DNA from: Lysinibacillus pakistanensis
GTDB taxonomy: Bacteria; Bacillota; Bacilli; Bacillales_A; Planococcaceae
DNA length: 64,000 nucleotides
Direction of reading: 5' to 3'
Assembly: GCF_030123245.1 (NCBI RefSeq)
Contig: NZ_CP126101.1
Location: forward strand, 3,036,501 to 3,100,500
Below are positions 36,047-45,934 of the stretch, piece by piece. The notes beneath the pieces are model-generated. The model saw only the letters and a list, made by a program, of their open reading frames with translations. It had not been told where the DNA came from and made no database searches. Positions within the stretch are counted from its first letter, which is position 1; every line of letters starts with the position of its first letter. The translations under genes were made by a program, and so were the position numbers.

Positions 36047-36074
36047 TAATATAACTATTCAAATAGTTATATTA
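36047..36074. repeat. 28-bp AT-rich palindrome
   Basis: Two 13-bp arms (TAATATAACTATT and complement) around CA. It lies between the zinc dehydrogenase gene and the regulator and overlaps the end of the 29-codon ORF. It could be a hairpin or an operator for the regulator gene. Confidence 0.5.
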
Positions 36075-36156
36075 GTTTCGGTAAATAAATGCCCTGTTTC
36101 TGCATTTCGTTGTAAATTTTTAAACGACTAATTTTAAAGCTGGTACGGAAATTCAT
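36067..36156 (-). CDS. 29-aa small ORF after the zinc dehydrogenase
   Basis: Starts ATG 36156 with GGGGGG 7-8 bases upstream, 14 bases after the dehydrogenase stop, in the same direction. The peptide (MNFRTSFKISRLKIYNEMQK start) is basic and amphipathic. Could be a real small operon gene or the 5' stub of a lost gene. Unrecognised. Confidence 0.4.
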   Translation of the reverse strand: MNFRTSFKISRLKIYNEMQKQGIYLPKLI

Positions 36157-36170
36157 TGAATATCCCCCCA

Positions 36171-37178
36171 TTATTTAAAATAGATTTGGGCTTTATTCGT
36201 ATTGTACTGTTTTGCCTCAAAGTAGGAAATCGCATCATCGAAAGCAATTTTTTTTGTTACATAGCCTTGTTTTATAGCGCCTGATTGCATATAGTTTATG
36301 ACTGTCTCAAAATCTTCCAAAGTAGCATTACGACTACTTTTCAGCGTTAATTCCTTGGAATGAAATTCAGGATCATTAAATGTAATGGTCTTCTTCATTA
36401 AGCCTATAAACACTAATGTGCCGCTATTTTCTACGTACTGGAATGAAGATTCCATTGATTGTTGATTACCTGTTACATCAAAGACAACTGTAGGAAGTTC
36501 GCCATTAAATTTTTCATGTAACTGCGCCATTACTTCATAACTACCAACAATTACGCCATCCGCTTCCGTCCATGCCTGTCCTTCTTTTAAACGTTCTTCG
36601 TTCAAGTCCATTAACACTGTTTTTGCGCCACGTAATTTAGCAAAACGAGCCGCTCCTAACCCAATTGGCCCTGCACCGATGACAAGTACTGTATCATTCT
36701 CTGTTAATTCTGATCGACGAACAGCATGAGCACCAATAGCTAATGGCTCAACAATGGCTAATTGATCGCCTGACACTGTATTATCTGTAATCACAATACT
36801 GTCATCGACTACGATATATTCGCCCATACCTCCATCCATATGTACACCTAATACTTTCAAGGATTTACAGCAGTTCGTTTGGCCTCGGCGACATGCAACA
36901 CACTCTCCACAATGGATGTATGGAATAACTGTTGCACGATGCCCTACTTGAATGTCCTTAACCGCTTCACCGACTTCTTCGACGATAGCAGCTAGTTCAT
37001 GGCCTAACACACGTGGATAACTAAAGAATGGCTGTTCACCTGCAAAAGCATGTGTATCTGTTCCACACACGCCAATATGTGTGATTTTTAATAGAACATC
37101 ATGACTTCTTACAATACTTGGCTTGTCTACCTCACGTTCCACCATATGAAACGGTTCATTAATGATCAATTGTCGCAT
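36171..37178 (-). CDS. zinc-dependent dehydrogenase, L-gulonate/L-galactonate 5-dehydrogenase-like
   Basis: 335-aa medium-chain dehydrogenase. Catalytic zinc residues: Cys38 (GVCGTDTH) and the GHE pair (RVLGHELA). The structural zinc Cys cluster is intact (CGECVACRRGQTNCC). NAD motif VIGAGPIGLGAARFAK. The RspB/YjjN branch oxidises L-gulonate or L-galactonate to fructuronate or tagaturonate, which would feed this operon. The start overlaps the tagaturonate reductase stop by 13 bases. Substrate is inferred from family and context. Confidence 0.75.
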   Translation of the reverse strand: MRQLIINEPFHMVEREVDKPSIVRSHDVLLKITHIGVCGTDTHAFAGEQPFFSYPRVLGHELAAIVEEVGEAVKDIQVGHRATVIPYIHCGECVACRRGQTNCCKSLKVLGVHMDGGMGEYIVVDDSIVITDNTVSGDQLAIVEPLAIGAHAVRRSELTENDTVLVIGAGPIGLGAARFAKLRGAKTVLMDLNEERLKEGQAWTEADGVIVGSYEVMAQLHEKFNGELPTVVFDVTGNQQSMESSFQYVENSGTLVFIGLMKKTITFNDPEFHSKELTLKSSRNATLEDFETVINYMQSGAIKQGYVTKKIAFDDAISYFEAKQYNTNKAQIYFK

Positions 37179-38431
37179 ACTATTTCCTCCAATAAACTAT
37201 GAATTGTGGATAATTGTTGAATAACCTCGGTTGCATCACATTGGAAATGCTGTTCGATAAATTGTTGCATTGGCTTTGTCTGCCCCTGTTCAAAATGGTT
37301 ATGGATATCAATCAATTTTTCGATAACCTGATCGGATTCACGCATGGAAAAGCGTGTTGGATTCATTGCATATATCCCTAATGCTAAAGCTTGATAGTAT
37401 ATTTCTGTTTCAGCAAATGGAGCAATACGTGTTTGCCACTTTGATAATTCGTTTAATTGAATATCATAAAGCTGATGCTCAATAAATGGATTTAAAAAAC
37501 GTTCAAAGACATCTTGCTGATAGCGTTCATTCACTTGGAATCGGTGTGTAAAATCGTTTGTTACTTTTTCAATAAAGGCACGAACGCCTACGTTAGAAAA
37601 TGTCTCTCTTACGGTTGTGTAATGTAAAATTTTACCAAATACTGAAAGCAAAATATGACTACCATTTAAAATGGCGACTTTACGTTTCTGATACATGTAT
37701 AAATCATCAAAAACAAAAGGCAAATCAAGGCTTGTTGGCCAATGTTTAAAAGGCTCTTTCTGATCAATCACAAATAAGAAATAGGGTTCACAAACTGTAT
37801 ATAAGTCATCCTTTCCCTGATACTCTTGTGGATATCCCGTTACAATACGGTCTACTAGTGTATTACAAAAAGTTAAAGTAGCGAGCCATTCATTAAATTC
37901 TATAGGCATGTTCCAGTCTTTGGCATGCTGTAGACAAATCTTTTGTAGTGTAGAGCCATTCTGTTCTATTAATTCCAGAGGCACAATTGCCAATTGTTTT
38001 TCACCTTGAAAATGATTGTAATATTGTTTTAGAAAGACTGTTAACTTTGCTGCATAGCTTGTTGGGCAGGTAGTAGGATAAGGGATATTTTCATAATAAA
38101 TTCCTGCCTCTGTTGTATTAGACACAATCATCTCAAGTGTTTCTGACTGCGCATATTGTAAAAATGAATGCCAGTTCTCATATGGATGAATGGTATCTTG
38201 AATAACCTTAACAGTAGTTTCTTCTTCTATAACCTCACCATTTTTTAACCCTCGTTCCATCACAGTGAATTGCAACTGTTGTTTTTCTAGCTGTTTGACC
38301 GTTTTTCCTCTTGCTGTTGCTGCGACTGAAACGATACTGCAAGGGACTTGTAGTTTTTCAACTGCCAGGTTAAAAAAGCCTCTTATAAAATTTCCATCAC
38401 CTATTTGCATAATTTTAATAGGATGCTTCAT
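37166..38431 (-). CDS. uxaB: tagaturonate reductase
   Basis: 421-aa polyol dehydrogenase-family protein reducing D-tagaturonate to D-altronate with NADH. N-terminal IKIMQIGDGNFIRGFF, MIVSNTTEAGIYY and a central VDRIVTGYP motif are typical. It is somewhat shorter than the usual ~480 aa. GGAGAG precedes the ATG. It sits between altronate dehydratase and a zinc dehydrogenase. Confidence 0.88.
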   Translation of the reverse strand: MKHPIKIMQIGDGNFIRGFFNLAVEKLQVPCSIVSVAATARGKTVKQLEKQQLQFTVMERGLKNGEVIEEETTVKVIQDTIHPYENWHSFLQYAQSETLEMIVSNTTEAGIYYENIPYPTTCPTSYAAKLTVFLKQYYNHFQGEKQLAIVPLELIEQNGSTLQKICLQHAKDWNMPIEFNEWLATLTFCNTLVDRIVTGYPQEYQGKDDLYTVCEPYFLFVIDQKEPFKHWPTSLDLPFVFDDLYMYQKRKVAILNGSHILLSVFGKILHYTTVRETFSNVGVRAFIEKVTNDFTHRFQVNERYQQDVFERFLNPFIEHQLYDIQLNELSKWQTRIAPFAETEIYYQALALGIYAMNPTRFSMRESDQVIEKLIDIHNHFEQGQTKPMQQFIEQHFQCDATEVIQQLSTIHSLLEEIVCDN

Positions 38432-38443
38432 ATCAATTCTCTC

Positions 38444-39943
38444 CTACATCGTCACGCCATCTTTAAAAATAGCGATTTCTTTGAATCCATATTTCTCATT
38501 ATTTGTTTGTACTTCACCTGACGCTAACGCTAAAATATAATCCATAAATTCATCAACTAAAACATCCATCGGTTTTCCATCCACTAATTGACCTGCATTA
38601 AAATCAATCCAATTTCTTTTGCGCTCATAAAGTGGCGTATTTGTTGAAATTTTAACTGTTGGTGTCGGTCCTCCAAACGGTGTGCCCCTACCTGTTGAGA
38701 AAAGGACGATTTGGCAACCTGTTGAGGCAAGTGCGGTTGTTGATACAAGATCATTACCTGGGCCGTTTAATAAATGTAGCCCCTTTGTTGACATACGGTC
38801 ACCGTAATCAAGCACTTCTTTTATCTCTTGGAATCCCCCCTTTTGAATACAGCCAAGTGACTTTTCTTCCAATGTTGTAATTCCACCCGCTTTGTTTCCT
38901 GGAGAAGGATTTTCATAGACAGGTTGATTATATTTAATAAAATACTGTTTAAAATCATTTACTAAATGCACAATCTCCTCAAAAACAGAGACATCTTTTG
39001 CACGTTCCAATAAAATCTGTTCAGCCCCAAACATTTCTGGAACTTCCGTTAACACCGTTGCACCACCTGCTGAGATTAATTGGTCAGAAAATACGCCAAT
39101 CATCGGATTAGCTGTAATGCCAGAGAAACCATCACTACCGCCACATTTCAAACCAATTTTCAGTTCTGAAATAGGGTACGCTTGTCTTTCAAATGTCGTC
39201 ACATAGTCAAAGGCTTTTTCAAGCAGTTGTTGACCCTCTTCCATTTCATCTGCTGATTCTTGAACATTTAAAAAGGCTACACGATCTTTATCATAATGGC
39301 CGATTGTTTTCTTAAATAGCTCAATATAATTGTTCTCACACCCTAGCCCTAATACAATGACTGCCCCTGCATTTGGGTGGTGAATTAAATTAGCTAATAT
39401 TTTTTGTGTATACGTTAAATCATCACCGAGTTGTGAACAACCATATGGATGAGCGAAATGCTGTACACCATCAAAATTGTCAGCCTTTAATAATTGATTG
39501 CCTAACTTCACCAAATTTTCAGCTACTTTATTAATACATCCCACTGTATTAATAATCCAGATTTCATTCCGCACACCAACCTGACCATCTGTTCTAAGAT
39601 AGCCCTTAAACGTGCGCTGTGCATGACGAGGCTCGGCTAAGGGATGTGTTTTTGGTTTAAATTCATAGCTTAATTCTCCTGTTAAATTGGTTTTCATATT
39701 ATGTGAGTGAACCCAACTACCTGCTAGGATTTCTTCTGTCGCATGACCAATTGGAAAGCCATATTTTGTGATATGTGTATCTTTAGAAAGAGGTGTGATG
39801 GCAATTTTATGCCCACGTTGTACTTGTTGCTGTAACGTTATTTCTATTCCATCCAATGGAAATAAAAAGCCTTGAGGAAGATCACTCAAGGCTATGGCAA
39901 CATTGTCCATCGGATGAATTTTAATAACTGTTTGATTGTTCAT
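38444..39943 (-). CDS. uxaA: altronate dehydratase
   Basis: 499-aa UxaA-family dehydratase converting D-altronate to 2-keto-3-deoxygluconate. An N-terminal SAF-like domain (about 1-95) is followed by the large catalytic region with CGGSDGFSGITANP, the NTVGCINKVAENL segment and STGRGTPFGGPTPTVKIS. Fe-dependent in the family. Full length. Follows the transporter gene by 21 bases. Confidence 0.92.
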   Translation of the reverse strand: MNNQTVIKIHPMDNVAIALSDLPQGFLFPLDGIEITLQQQVQRGHKIAITPLSKDTHITKYGFPIGHATEEILAGSWVHSHNMKTNLTGELSYEFKPKTHPLAEPRHAQRTFKGYLRTDGQVGVRNEIWIINTVGCINKVAENLVKLGNQLLKADNFDGVQHFAHPYGCSQLGDDLTYTQKILANLIHHPNAGAVIVLGLGCENNYIELFKKTIGHYDKDRVAFLNVQESADEMEEGQQLLEKAFDYVTTFERQAYPISELKIGLKCGGSDGFSGITANPMIGVFSDQLISAGGATVLTEVPEMFGAEQILLERAKDVSVFEEIVHLVNDFKQYFIKYNQPVYENPSPGNKAGGITTLEEKSLGCIQKGGFQEIKEVLDYGDRMSTKGLHLLNGPGNDLVSTTALASTGCQIVLFSTGRGTPFGGPTPTVKISTNTPLYERKRNWIDFNAGQLVDGKPMDVLVDEFMDYILALASGEVQTNNEKYGFKEIAIFKDGVTM

Positions 39944-39964
39944 TTGAATCCATCCTTTCTATTT

Positions 39965-41230
39965 CTAAGCTATTTCTTTATGAACAATTGGTGTAACAAA
40001 TTTAATAACTGCTAATGATGCGATGATCGCTAAGCCACCTGCAAGTAGGAAAGCCGCAGAAAACGTTCCTGTTTTATCTACTAGGAAGCCTGTTAACGTT
40101 GGTCCAATAATACCTGCTGTGTTTGCAAGGAAATGCATAAAACCACCAACAGATCCAACATATTTTGATTCCACCACGTCATTGATGATTGCCCAATAAA
40201 TAGCACCTGTTAAATATAAGAAGAAAACAGAGGTAGCAACAAGCGCGACAGCACTAACTGTTGTTGTTACAATACCTGCACAGCCAATAGATACGGCTGC
40301 TAAGAATAAGCATGTAACTAGAACGACTTTACGAGAGAATAAAACACCCTTACGCATAAAGCGTTTATAGATGAAATCCGATACAATCCCACTCAATGCT
40401 AAACCTAAGAATCCTAAAATCCATGGAATAACGGTTACGATACTCATATCTTTAACAGCCATGCCACGAGCCTCTACTAAATAGCTTGGGAACCAAGTTA
40501 AGAAAAAGAATAGGATATAGTTATAGGCAAAGAATGAAAAAGCTGTAAATAATACTGTCGGTTGTTTTAAGTAGTAAGACAGCCCTCGACTATGATTGAT
40601 ATCTTCTGCTGCAATTTCTAGGTTTGCCATTGGTTCTACATTTTCTTCTTTGTTTGGCTTTTCTTTTACTACTTTAAACCATACAATTGCCCAAATAAAT
40701 CCAAGAATCATAATCGCAATAAACGAATATTTCCAGCCATATGCTAATGCAATATAACCAACAATTGGACCTGCAATCGCACCACCAAGTGGCGTACCAC
40801 TATTGGCTAGCCCTACTACAGAGGCACGTTTATCTGCAGGGAACCAGTTATTCACCATTTTATTTATGGTTGATGACAATGGCCCTTCCGCCATACCAAA
40901 GACAATACGAACAATAATCAATGAAGCGAACCCAACGACTAATACCATTGCTCCACTGAATAAAGACCATACAATCATCGCTACAAATAGCGTTAACTTG
41001 GCACCAAATTTATCGGAAGCCATTCCGCCTAAGAAGTTGAAAATGGCATACCCAACAGAGAAACTACTAAAGATAATCCCTAATTGTGTCGACGTTAGAT
41101 GAATATCTTCTTGAATAAATGGTGCTGCAATCGATAATGCTGAACGGTCTAAATAGTTAATGACACCTGCTAAAAATAGCATGACAATAACAATCGTTTT
41201 GCCATCTCCAAAAATACCTTGTTGTTTCAT
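39965..41230 (-). CDS. exuT: MFS hexuronate/hexonate transporter, ACS family
   Basis: 421-aa major facilitator with 12 hydrophobic segments. The N-terminal GVINYLDRSALSIAAPFI and GGMASDKFGAK loop are typical of anion:cation (ACS) symporters such as ExuT. Start at 41230 with GGGGTG upstream; a GTG three codons earlier would overlap that site. It should import the sugar acids processed by the operon; hexuronate versus hexonate specificity cannot be read. Confidence 0.85.
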   Translation of the reverse strand: MKQQGIFGDGKTIVIVMLFLAGVINYLDRSALSIAAPFIQEDIHLTSTQLGIIFSSFSVGYAIFNFLGGMASDKFGAKLTLFVAMIVWSLFSGAMVLVVGFASLIIVRIVFGMAEGPLSSTINKMVNNWFPADKRASVVGLANSGTPLGGAIAGPIVGYIALAYGWKYSFIAIMILGFIWAIVWFKVVKEKPNKEENVEPMANLEIAAEDINHSRGLSYYLKQPTVLFTAFSFFAYNYILFFFLTWFPSYLVEARGMAVKDMSIVTVIPWILGFLGLALSGIVSDFIYKRFMRKGVLFSRKVVLVTCLFLAAVSIGCAGIVTTTVSAVALVATSVFFLYLTGAIYWAIINDVVESKYVGSVGGFMHFLANTAGIIGPTLTGFLVDKTGTFSAAFLLAGGLAIIASLAVIKFVTPIVHKEIA

Positions 41231-41266
41231 ATCATTCACCCCTAATATTTGAATTGGTCCCCTTTG

Positions 41267-42100
41267 TTAAACGCCGGAGTAAGCCATAAATCCACCATCA
41301 ACAGGAATCGTTACGCCAGTGACAAATGCTGAGTATGTATCATCAGCTAAAAATAATAATGTCCCTAATAAATCTTGTGGTTTTCCAAAACGCTTTTGTG
41401 GTGTAGCTGTAATGATTTTTTCTGAACGTGCTGTTAGTGAGCCATCGTCTGCCAGCAAAAGATTACGGTTTTGTTCGGTAATAAAAAATCCAGGTGCAAT
41501 GGCATTAACACGTAAACCTGCTTCTGCAAAATGCACAGCCATCCATTGTGTGAAGTTATTAATCGCTGCCTTTGCCGCGCTATATGCAGGCACTTTTGTC
41601 ATAGGGGCATAGGAACTCATGGATGAAATATTAATAATCGTCCCCTTCGTTTTCAGCAATGCTTCGCCAAAAACTTGGGCAGCTAAAAATGTTCCTGTAA
41701 AATTATTCGAGAATACGCTTTCAAAACCGTTTGGCGTTAATTCAAAGAAATTTGGTGTAGTTGATTCTTCTTTATATACTTCATCAGCAGTAATGGCATC
41801 TGAATGATTGCCGCCCGCTCCATTAATAAGCACATCAATCTGACCATATTGCTGTAAAATTGCTTGTCTCGCTGCTATTAATGACTCTTTATTTAAAACA
41901 TCCACAGAAAAATTAATCGCTTCCCCACCATTTTCTTTAATCGATTGGACGACTGCTTCTCCTTTTTGTGCTGTACGATTTAAAATAGCTACTCGCATTC
42001 CTTGCTTGGCCAATTCCTTTGCCATCTCAGAACAAAGAACACCACTACCACCTGTTACAACGGCTACTTTATTTTGTAATACCTCATGCACCTTACTCAC
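41267..42100 (-). CDS. SDR-family D-mannonate oxidoreductase (fructuronate reductase)
   Basis: 277-aa short-chain dehydrogenase. Cofactor motif [18 protein letters not shown], catalytic Ser and YSAAKAA. The protein matches B. subtilis UxuB/YjmF, which reduces fructuronate to mannonate. The stop of the upstream zinc dehydrogenase overlaps its start by eight bases. The first GTG codon is assumed; a GTG four codons in is also possible. Confidence 0.85.
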   Translation of the reverse strand: MSKVHEVLQNKVAVVTGGSGVLCSEMAKELAKQGMRVAILNRTAQKGEAVVQSIKENGGEAINFSVDVLNKESLIAARQAILQQYGQIDVLINGAGGNHSDAITADEVYKEESTTPNFFELTPNGFESVFSNNFTGTFLAAQVFGEALLKTKGTIINISSMSSYAPMTKVPAYSAAKAAINNFTQWMAVHFAEAGLRVNAIAPGFFITEQNRNLLLADDGSLTARSEKIITATPQKRFGKPQDLLGTLLFLADDTYSAFVTGVTIPVDGGFMAYSGV

Positions 42101-43115
42101 CTACTTTTAAAATGACTTTACGTACTTCATTTGGGTTTTTTTCTATAAATTCAAAGGCTTCTTTTGCTTCATGTAATGAAAAAGTATGTGAAATTAAACC
42201 TTGTTGCTGTAGCTTTCCAGCATTGACAAGCTTCACTACGTTTTCAAATTGGAATGTTTGCAAACGCGACCCTTTTATTGACAATTCCTTTTTCGTAATT
42301 GGTAGAGGAGCAAGTTCAATAGCTTCCTCTCCAAAGCTAAGGACTACCACTCTTCCAGCAACTGAAACAGCATCAATAGAATTCTTAAAAGTTAGCGGAA
42401 TACATACCGCATCAATAGATACATTGACGCCTACTCCATCTGTCCATTGATTAACAGCCTCTAATAAATTTTGTTCATTTACATTTACAACTTCATCCGC
42501 ACCAAGTTCTTTTGCGTAAGAGAGCTTAGCTGGATCCAAATCAGAAATTATCACGCGTGCATCCATTAATTTAGCCATCTTTAAAATGCAAATGCCAATC
42601 GGCCCTGCCCCTTGAATCAATAGCGTCTCACCAGCTTGTAATTCACCACGATATACTGCTTGGGCGCCAATTGTATAAGGTTCGATTAAAACTGCCTCTT
42701 CTAAAGGAGTGTGGTCTGCTACTTTATGCAATTGCTTTTCAGCCACAACAAAACGCTCTCGCATACCTCCATCTTCATGAACACCAAAAACAGAAAGCTG
42801 TTCGCAGACATTTGGTTGTCCTTTACGGCAAGCATAGCACTCTCCACAATAACGAATCGGTTCGACAACAACTTTGTCACCAGCTTTTAATCCTTGCACC
42901 TCCTGACCAACCTCTAACACACGTCCAACAACTTCATGCCCAGGCACGCGAGGCAATGTCGCTAATGGATTCGAGCCATGATAAATATGCATATCTGATC
43001 CGCAAATACCAACATATTCGGTTTGAACGAGGACATCTGTTGGCTTTGTTACCACTGGTTCCGCTACATCAATTAAAGCCATTTCAAAAGGTTTGATTAC
43101 TTGTAGTGCTTTCAT
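42093..43115 (-). CDS. zinc-dependent dehydrogenase, YjmD-like
   Basis: 340-aa medium-chain zinc dehydrogenase. Catalytic zinc motif [12 protein letters not shown] and GHEVVGRV, structural zinc cysteines [18 protein letters not shown] motif [13 protein letters not shown]. Orthologous in position and pattern to B. subtilis YjmD, next to uxuA. Likely a hexonate 5-dehydrogenase (for example L-gulonate to fructuronate). Start set at 43115 with AGGTG upstream. Overlaps the SDR gene start. Confidence 0.8.
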   Translation of the reverse strand: MKALQVIKPFEMALIDVAEPVVTKPTDVLVQTEYVGICGSDMHIYHGSNPLATLPRVPGHEVVGRVLEVGQEVQGLKAGDKVVVEPIRYCGECYACRKGQPNVCEQLSVFGVHEDGGMRERFVVAEKQLHKVADHTPLEEAVLIEPYTIGAQAVYRGELQAGETLLIQGAGPIGICILKMAKLMDARVIISDLDPAKLSYAKELGADEVVNVNEQNLLEAVNQWTDGVGVNVSIDAVCIPLTFKNSIDAVSVAGRVVVLSFGEEAIELAPLPITKKELSIKGSRLQTFQFENVVKLVNAGKLQQQGLISHTFSLHEAKEAFEFIEKNPNEVRKVILKVGE

Positions 43116-43124
43116 ACATGTCAC

Positions 43125-44189
43125 CTATTTCTTTAGATTTTCATAAGCATCCCAAAGACCATTTAAATACATAATGCCAAGTGCTCGATCATATAAACCA
43201 TAGCCTGGACGACATTGTTCTCCCCAAATATGACGACCATGATCTGGACGTACATAGCCTTCATAGTTTTGATCATTTAATGTGCGAACAATATTTTTAA
43301 TATCAATTGAACCATCAGATGTAAAATGCGATGTTTCAAAGAAACTACCATTTTCCATAATTTTCACATTGCGAATATGGGCAAATGGAGCACGATATGC
43401 ATATTTTTCAGCAATTGCAACCATATCATTTTGTGAATCTGCTCCCATTGAACCTGAGCAGAACGTAAAACCATTTGCCACTGAATCAGAGATTTTAATT
43501 AATTTTTCATAGCTTTCTGCTCCCGTAATAATGCGCGGTAAGCCAAAGATGGAATACGGTGGATCATCTGGATGAATTGCCATTTGAATACCTGCTTCTT
43601 CTGCAACTGGTAAAATGGCTTGTAAGAAATAAGCTAAGTTGTCCCAAAGTTTGGCTTCATCTACTTCCTTGTACTGCTCGAATAATTCTGAAAGTCGGGC
43701 TAATCGTTCTGGTTCCCATCCTGGAAGGGTTAAATCCGAAGAAGCCCTTACTTCATTCACTAGTTCTTGTGGATCTAAATTCATTACCTTTTCCTTATCA
43801 AAATAGAGAGCCGTTGAGCCATCTTCTAATGGATGGAATAGGTCTGTACGTGTCCAATCAAATACAGGCATGAAGTTATAGCAAATGACCTTGACACCAA
43901 CCTCGCCTAGGTTGCGAATAGATTGTTTATAGTTTTCAATATATTGATCACGTGTTGGCAATCCTAGTTTAATATCCTCATGGACATTGACACTTTCTAC
44001 GACATCTGTATGGAATCCAAAAGAATGTATATAGTCAACTTCATCTTGAATGGCCTCTTTTGTCCATACTTCCCCAGCTGGTAGATGATGTAATGCCCAA
44101 ACAATTCCTTTTACATTTGGAATTTGTTTTACATCTTCTAATTTCACTGTATCATTGCCACGACCGTACCATCTAAACGTCATATTCAT
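43125..44189 (-). CDS. uxuA: mannonate dehydratase
   Basis: 354-aa TIM-barrel UxuA dehydrating D-mannonate to 2-keto-3-deoxygluconate. Visible: MTFRWYGRGND, GIVWALHHLPAGEVW, VKVICYNFMPVFDWTRT, MAIHPDDPP metal-site segment and VRPDHGRHIWGE at the C-terminus. AGGAGG lies 8 bases before the ATG. It follows the aldolase gene by 12 bases. Confidence 0.95.
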   Translation of the reverse strand: MNMTFRWYGRGNDTVKLEDVKQIPNVKGIVWALHHLPAGEVWTKEAIQDEVDYIHSFGFHTDVVESVNVHEDIKLGLPTRDQYIENYKQSIRNLGEVGVKVICYNFMPVFDWTRTDLFHPLEDGSTALYFDKEKVMNLDPQELVNEVRASSDLTLPGWEPERLARLSELFEQYKEVDEAKLWDNLAYFLQAILPVAEEAGIQMAIHPDDPPYSIFGLPRIITGAESYEKLIKISDSVANGFTFCSGSMGADSQNDMVAIAEKYAYRAPFAHIRNVKIMENGSFFETSHFTSDGSIDIKNIVRTLNDQNYEGYVRPDHGRHIWGEQCRPGYGLYDRALGIMYLNGLWDAYENLKK

Positions 44190-44201
44190 CCTTACTACCT
44201 C

Positions 44202-44822
44202 CTAGTTTGATAGATTTTTCATATACGCTTTTGCTTGAGCTACAACACCTTCATACCCATCTTTTGCAAATGCTTTATTTAAATCACTACCGATACCTAC
44301 CGCGACCGCACCTGCATTTAACCATTCATGCATATTAGCTAAACCAACACCGCCTGTAGGCATAATTGTGATATTTGGAAGTGGCCCTTTAACCGTTTTA
44401 ATAAAGCTAGGTTCAAATTGATTTCCTGGGAATAATTTAATAATGTCACTCCCACCTTCAAGTGCTGTCACCATTTCTGTAATGGTCATACACCCTGGTA
44501 GGTACGGTACGCTATAGCGATTGCAAAGCTTTGCAATCGCAGCATTATAGCTTGGACTAACAACAAACTTTGCACCGTTTAAAATCGCGTGGCGCGCAGT
44601 CTCTACATCCAATACTGTGCCTGCCCCAATTATTGCATCACTATGGCGTAATGCTTTAAAGGTTTCTTCAACAAATGGTGTTGTATACGTTATTTCAATT
44701 GCTCGAATGCCACCTGTAATGGCACCTTTTGAAATTTCTGTCGCTTCTTCAGGTGAACTTCCGCGAATAACAGCTACAACTTTTGCATCTGACAACGCTT
44801 TCAAAATTTCGATTTTTTGCAT
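44202..44822 (-). CDS. kdgA: 2-dehydro-3-deoxy-phosphogluconate (KDPG/KHG) aldolase
   Basis: 206-aa class I aldolase splitting KDPG to pyruvate and glyceraldehyde 3-phosphate. Conserved: AVIRGSSPEEA, GIRAIEITYTTP, GAGTVLD, FVVSPSYN, and the Schiff-base lysine in DIIKLFPGNQ, then MPTGGVG. Start at 44822 with TAGGAG 9 bases upstream. It lies directly after the KDG kinase gene. Confidence 0.93.
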   Translation of the reverse strand: MQKIEILKALSDAKVVAVIRGSSPEEATEISKGAITGGIRAIEITYTTPFVEETFKALRHSDAIIGAGTVLDVETARHAILNGAKFVVSPSYNAAIAKLCNRYSVPYLPGCMTITEMVTALEGGSDIIKLFPGNQFEPSFIKTVKGPLPNITIMPTGGVGLANMHEWLNAGAVAVGIGSDLNKAFAKDGYEGVVAQAKAYMKNLSN

Positions 44823-44834
44823 TCCTGACAACTC

Positions 44835-45779
44835 CTAACGCTCAATTAGTTTTTCATCGCCAATAAATTGCCTTAATTCTTGCAAGGATGGGAGCCCTTC
44901 ATTGTCTCCCTTAATCATTGCTACCAATGCCCCTGCACCATTGGCTAAACGGAGGCGTTCTGGGATATCGTAACCATTTAAATAGCTATAGACATACGCT
45001 GCATCAAATGCATCTCCTGCTCCAACAGTATCAATGGCACGAATGGAAAAAGCTTCTCGATCATACCGTTCAGTAGCTGTATTAACAGTGGCGCCTTGTT
45101 CACCTTTTTTCACAATAATTTCGTCTATTTTATAACTCTCTTGAACGTCTTTAACTGTACGCCCTTCAAATAAAAGTTCAAATTCATCCTGTCCTGTTAA
45201 AAGAAGATTAATAGATGGATACACTTTTTCGTATACAGCTCGGGCATCTTCGATAGTCCATAGTTTTAAACGTAAATTTGGATCAAAGGATATAGGAATA
45301 TTTTTTTCTTGTGCTAAAGCAATCAATTTCAATGCAACTTGAATGTTATGTTTACATACTGCTAAATACACGCCGCTAATATGTAATAAATCCACATCAT
45401 CGAGCACTGACTCATCAATTCGATCTTCTGTCAGCTCAAGTAAAGGTGATGGGTTGCGGTAATAAAACGATTTACCTGCCCCATCTTCTCGAATTTCCTT
45501 GAAGTAGATAGACGTTGGAATATGTGGTGTTCGTAAGACATGTGATACATCAATCCCTTCACCACGCGCAAAGTTATAAATTAACTTGCCAAATTCATCG
45601 TCTCCAATACAACTAATCCATTTTGCTTCCATATCTAAACGTGTAACACCTATTGCAAAATTTAATTCTGCACCACCCACAGCTCGCTCAAAGGAAGGAA
45701 CGAAACGTAGAGGACCTGTCTTAGATGGATTAAAAACGACCATTGCATCCCCAATCGTTGCTATTCGTTTATTTCTCAA
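44835..45779 (-). CDS. kdgK: 2-keto-3-deoxygluconate kinase
   Basis: PfkB-family kinase of about 314 aa phosphorylating KDG to KDPG. Visible: GDAMVVFNP, FERAVGGAELNFAIG, SFDPNLRLKLW and the catalytic Asp in IDTVGAGDAFDAA. First gene of the hexuronate operon. The best start is TTG at 45779, with AGGGG 8 bases upstream. Overlapping operator palindromes lie between it and its promoter. Confidence 0.9.
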   Translation of the reverse strand: MRNKRIATIGDAMVVFNPSKTGPLRFVPSFERAVGGAELNFAIGVTRLDMEAKWISCIGDDEFGKLIYNFARGEGIDVSHVLRTPHIPTSIYFKEIREDGAGKSFYYRNPSPLLELTEDRIDESVLDDVDLLHISGVYLAVCKHNIQVALKLIALAQEKNIPISFDPNLRLKLWTIEDARAVYEKVYPSINLLLTGQDEFELLFEGRTVKDVQESYKIDEIIVKKGEQGATVNTATERYDREAFSIRAIDTVGAGDAFDAAYVYSYLNGYDIPERLRLANGAGALVAMIKGDNEGLPSLQELRQFIGDEKLIER

Positions 45780-45800
45780 TTTTTTCATCCCCTTCACAAG

Positions 45801-45827
45801 TAAAACGTTTTAGTAAAACGTTTTACT
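45801..45827. promoter_or_regulatory. two overlapping LacI/KdgR-type operators
   Basis: TAAAACGTTTTA (45801-45812) and the perfect 16-bp palindrome AGTAAAACGTTTTACT (45812-45827), centres 13 bp apart, sit just downstream of the kdgK -10 element. This is the expected place and form of a LacI-family repressor site. They also resemble a catabolite-response element, so CcpA is an alternative. Confidence 0.8.
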
Positions 45828-45828
45828 A

Positions 45829-45857
45829 ATACTAACATGATTTTTTTAGTGTTGCAA
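45829..45857 (-). promoter_or_regulatory. promoter of the hexuronate operon
   Basis: Minus strand TTGCAA (45852-45857), 17-base spacer, TAGTAT (45829-45834), immediately upstream of the overlapping palindromes. Confidence 0.6.
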
Positions 45858-45934
45858 CAATAATCCGATTATTTAGATAGTTGGAAACAAATATGTTTAC
45901 TAAAAAATAGTCTCTAAAGATTATAGGAATGCAT

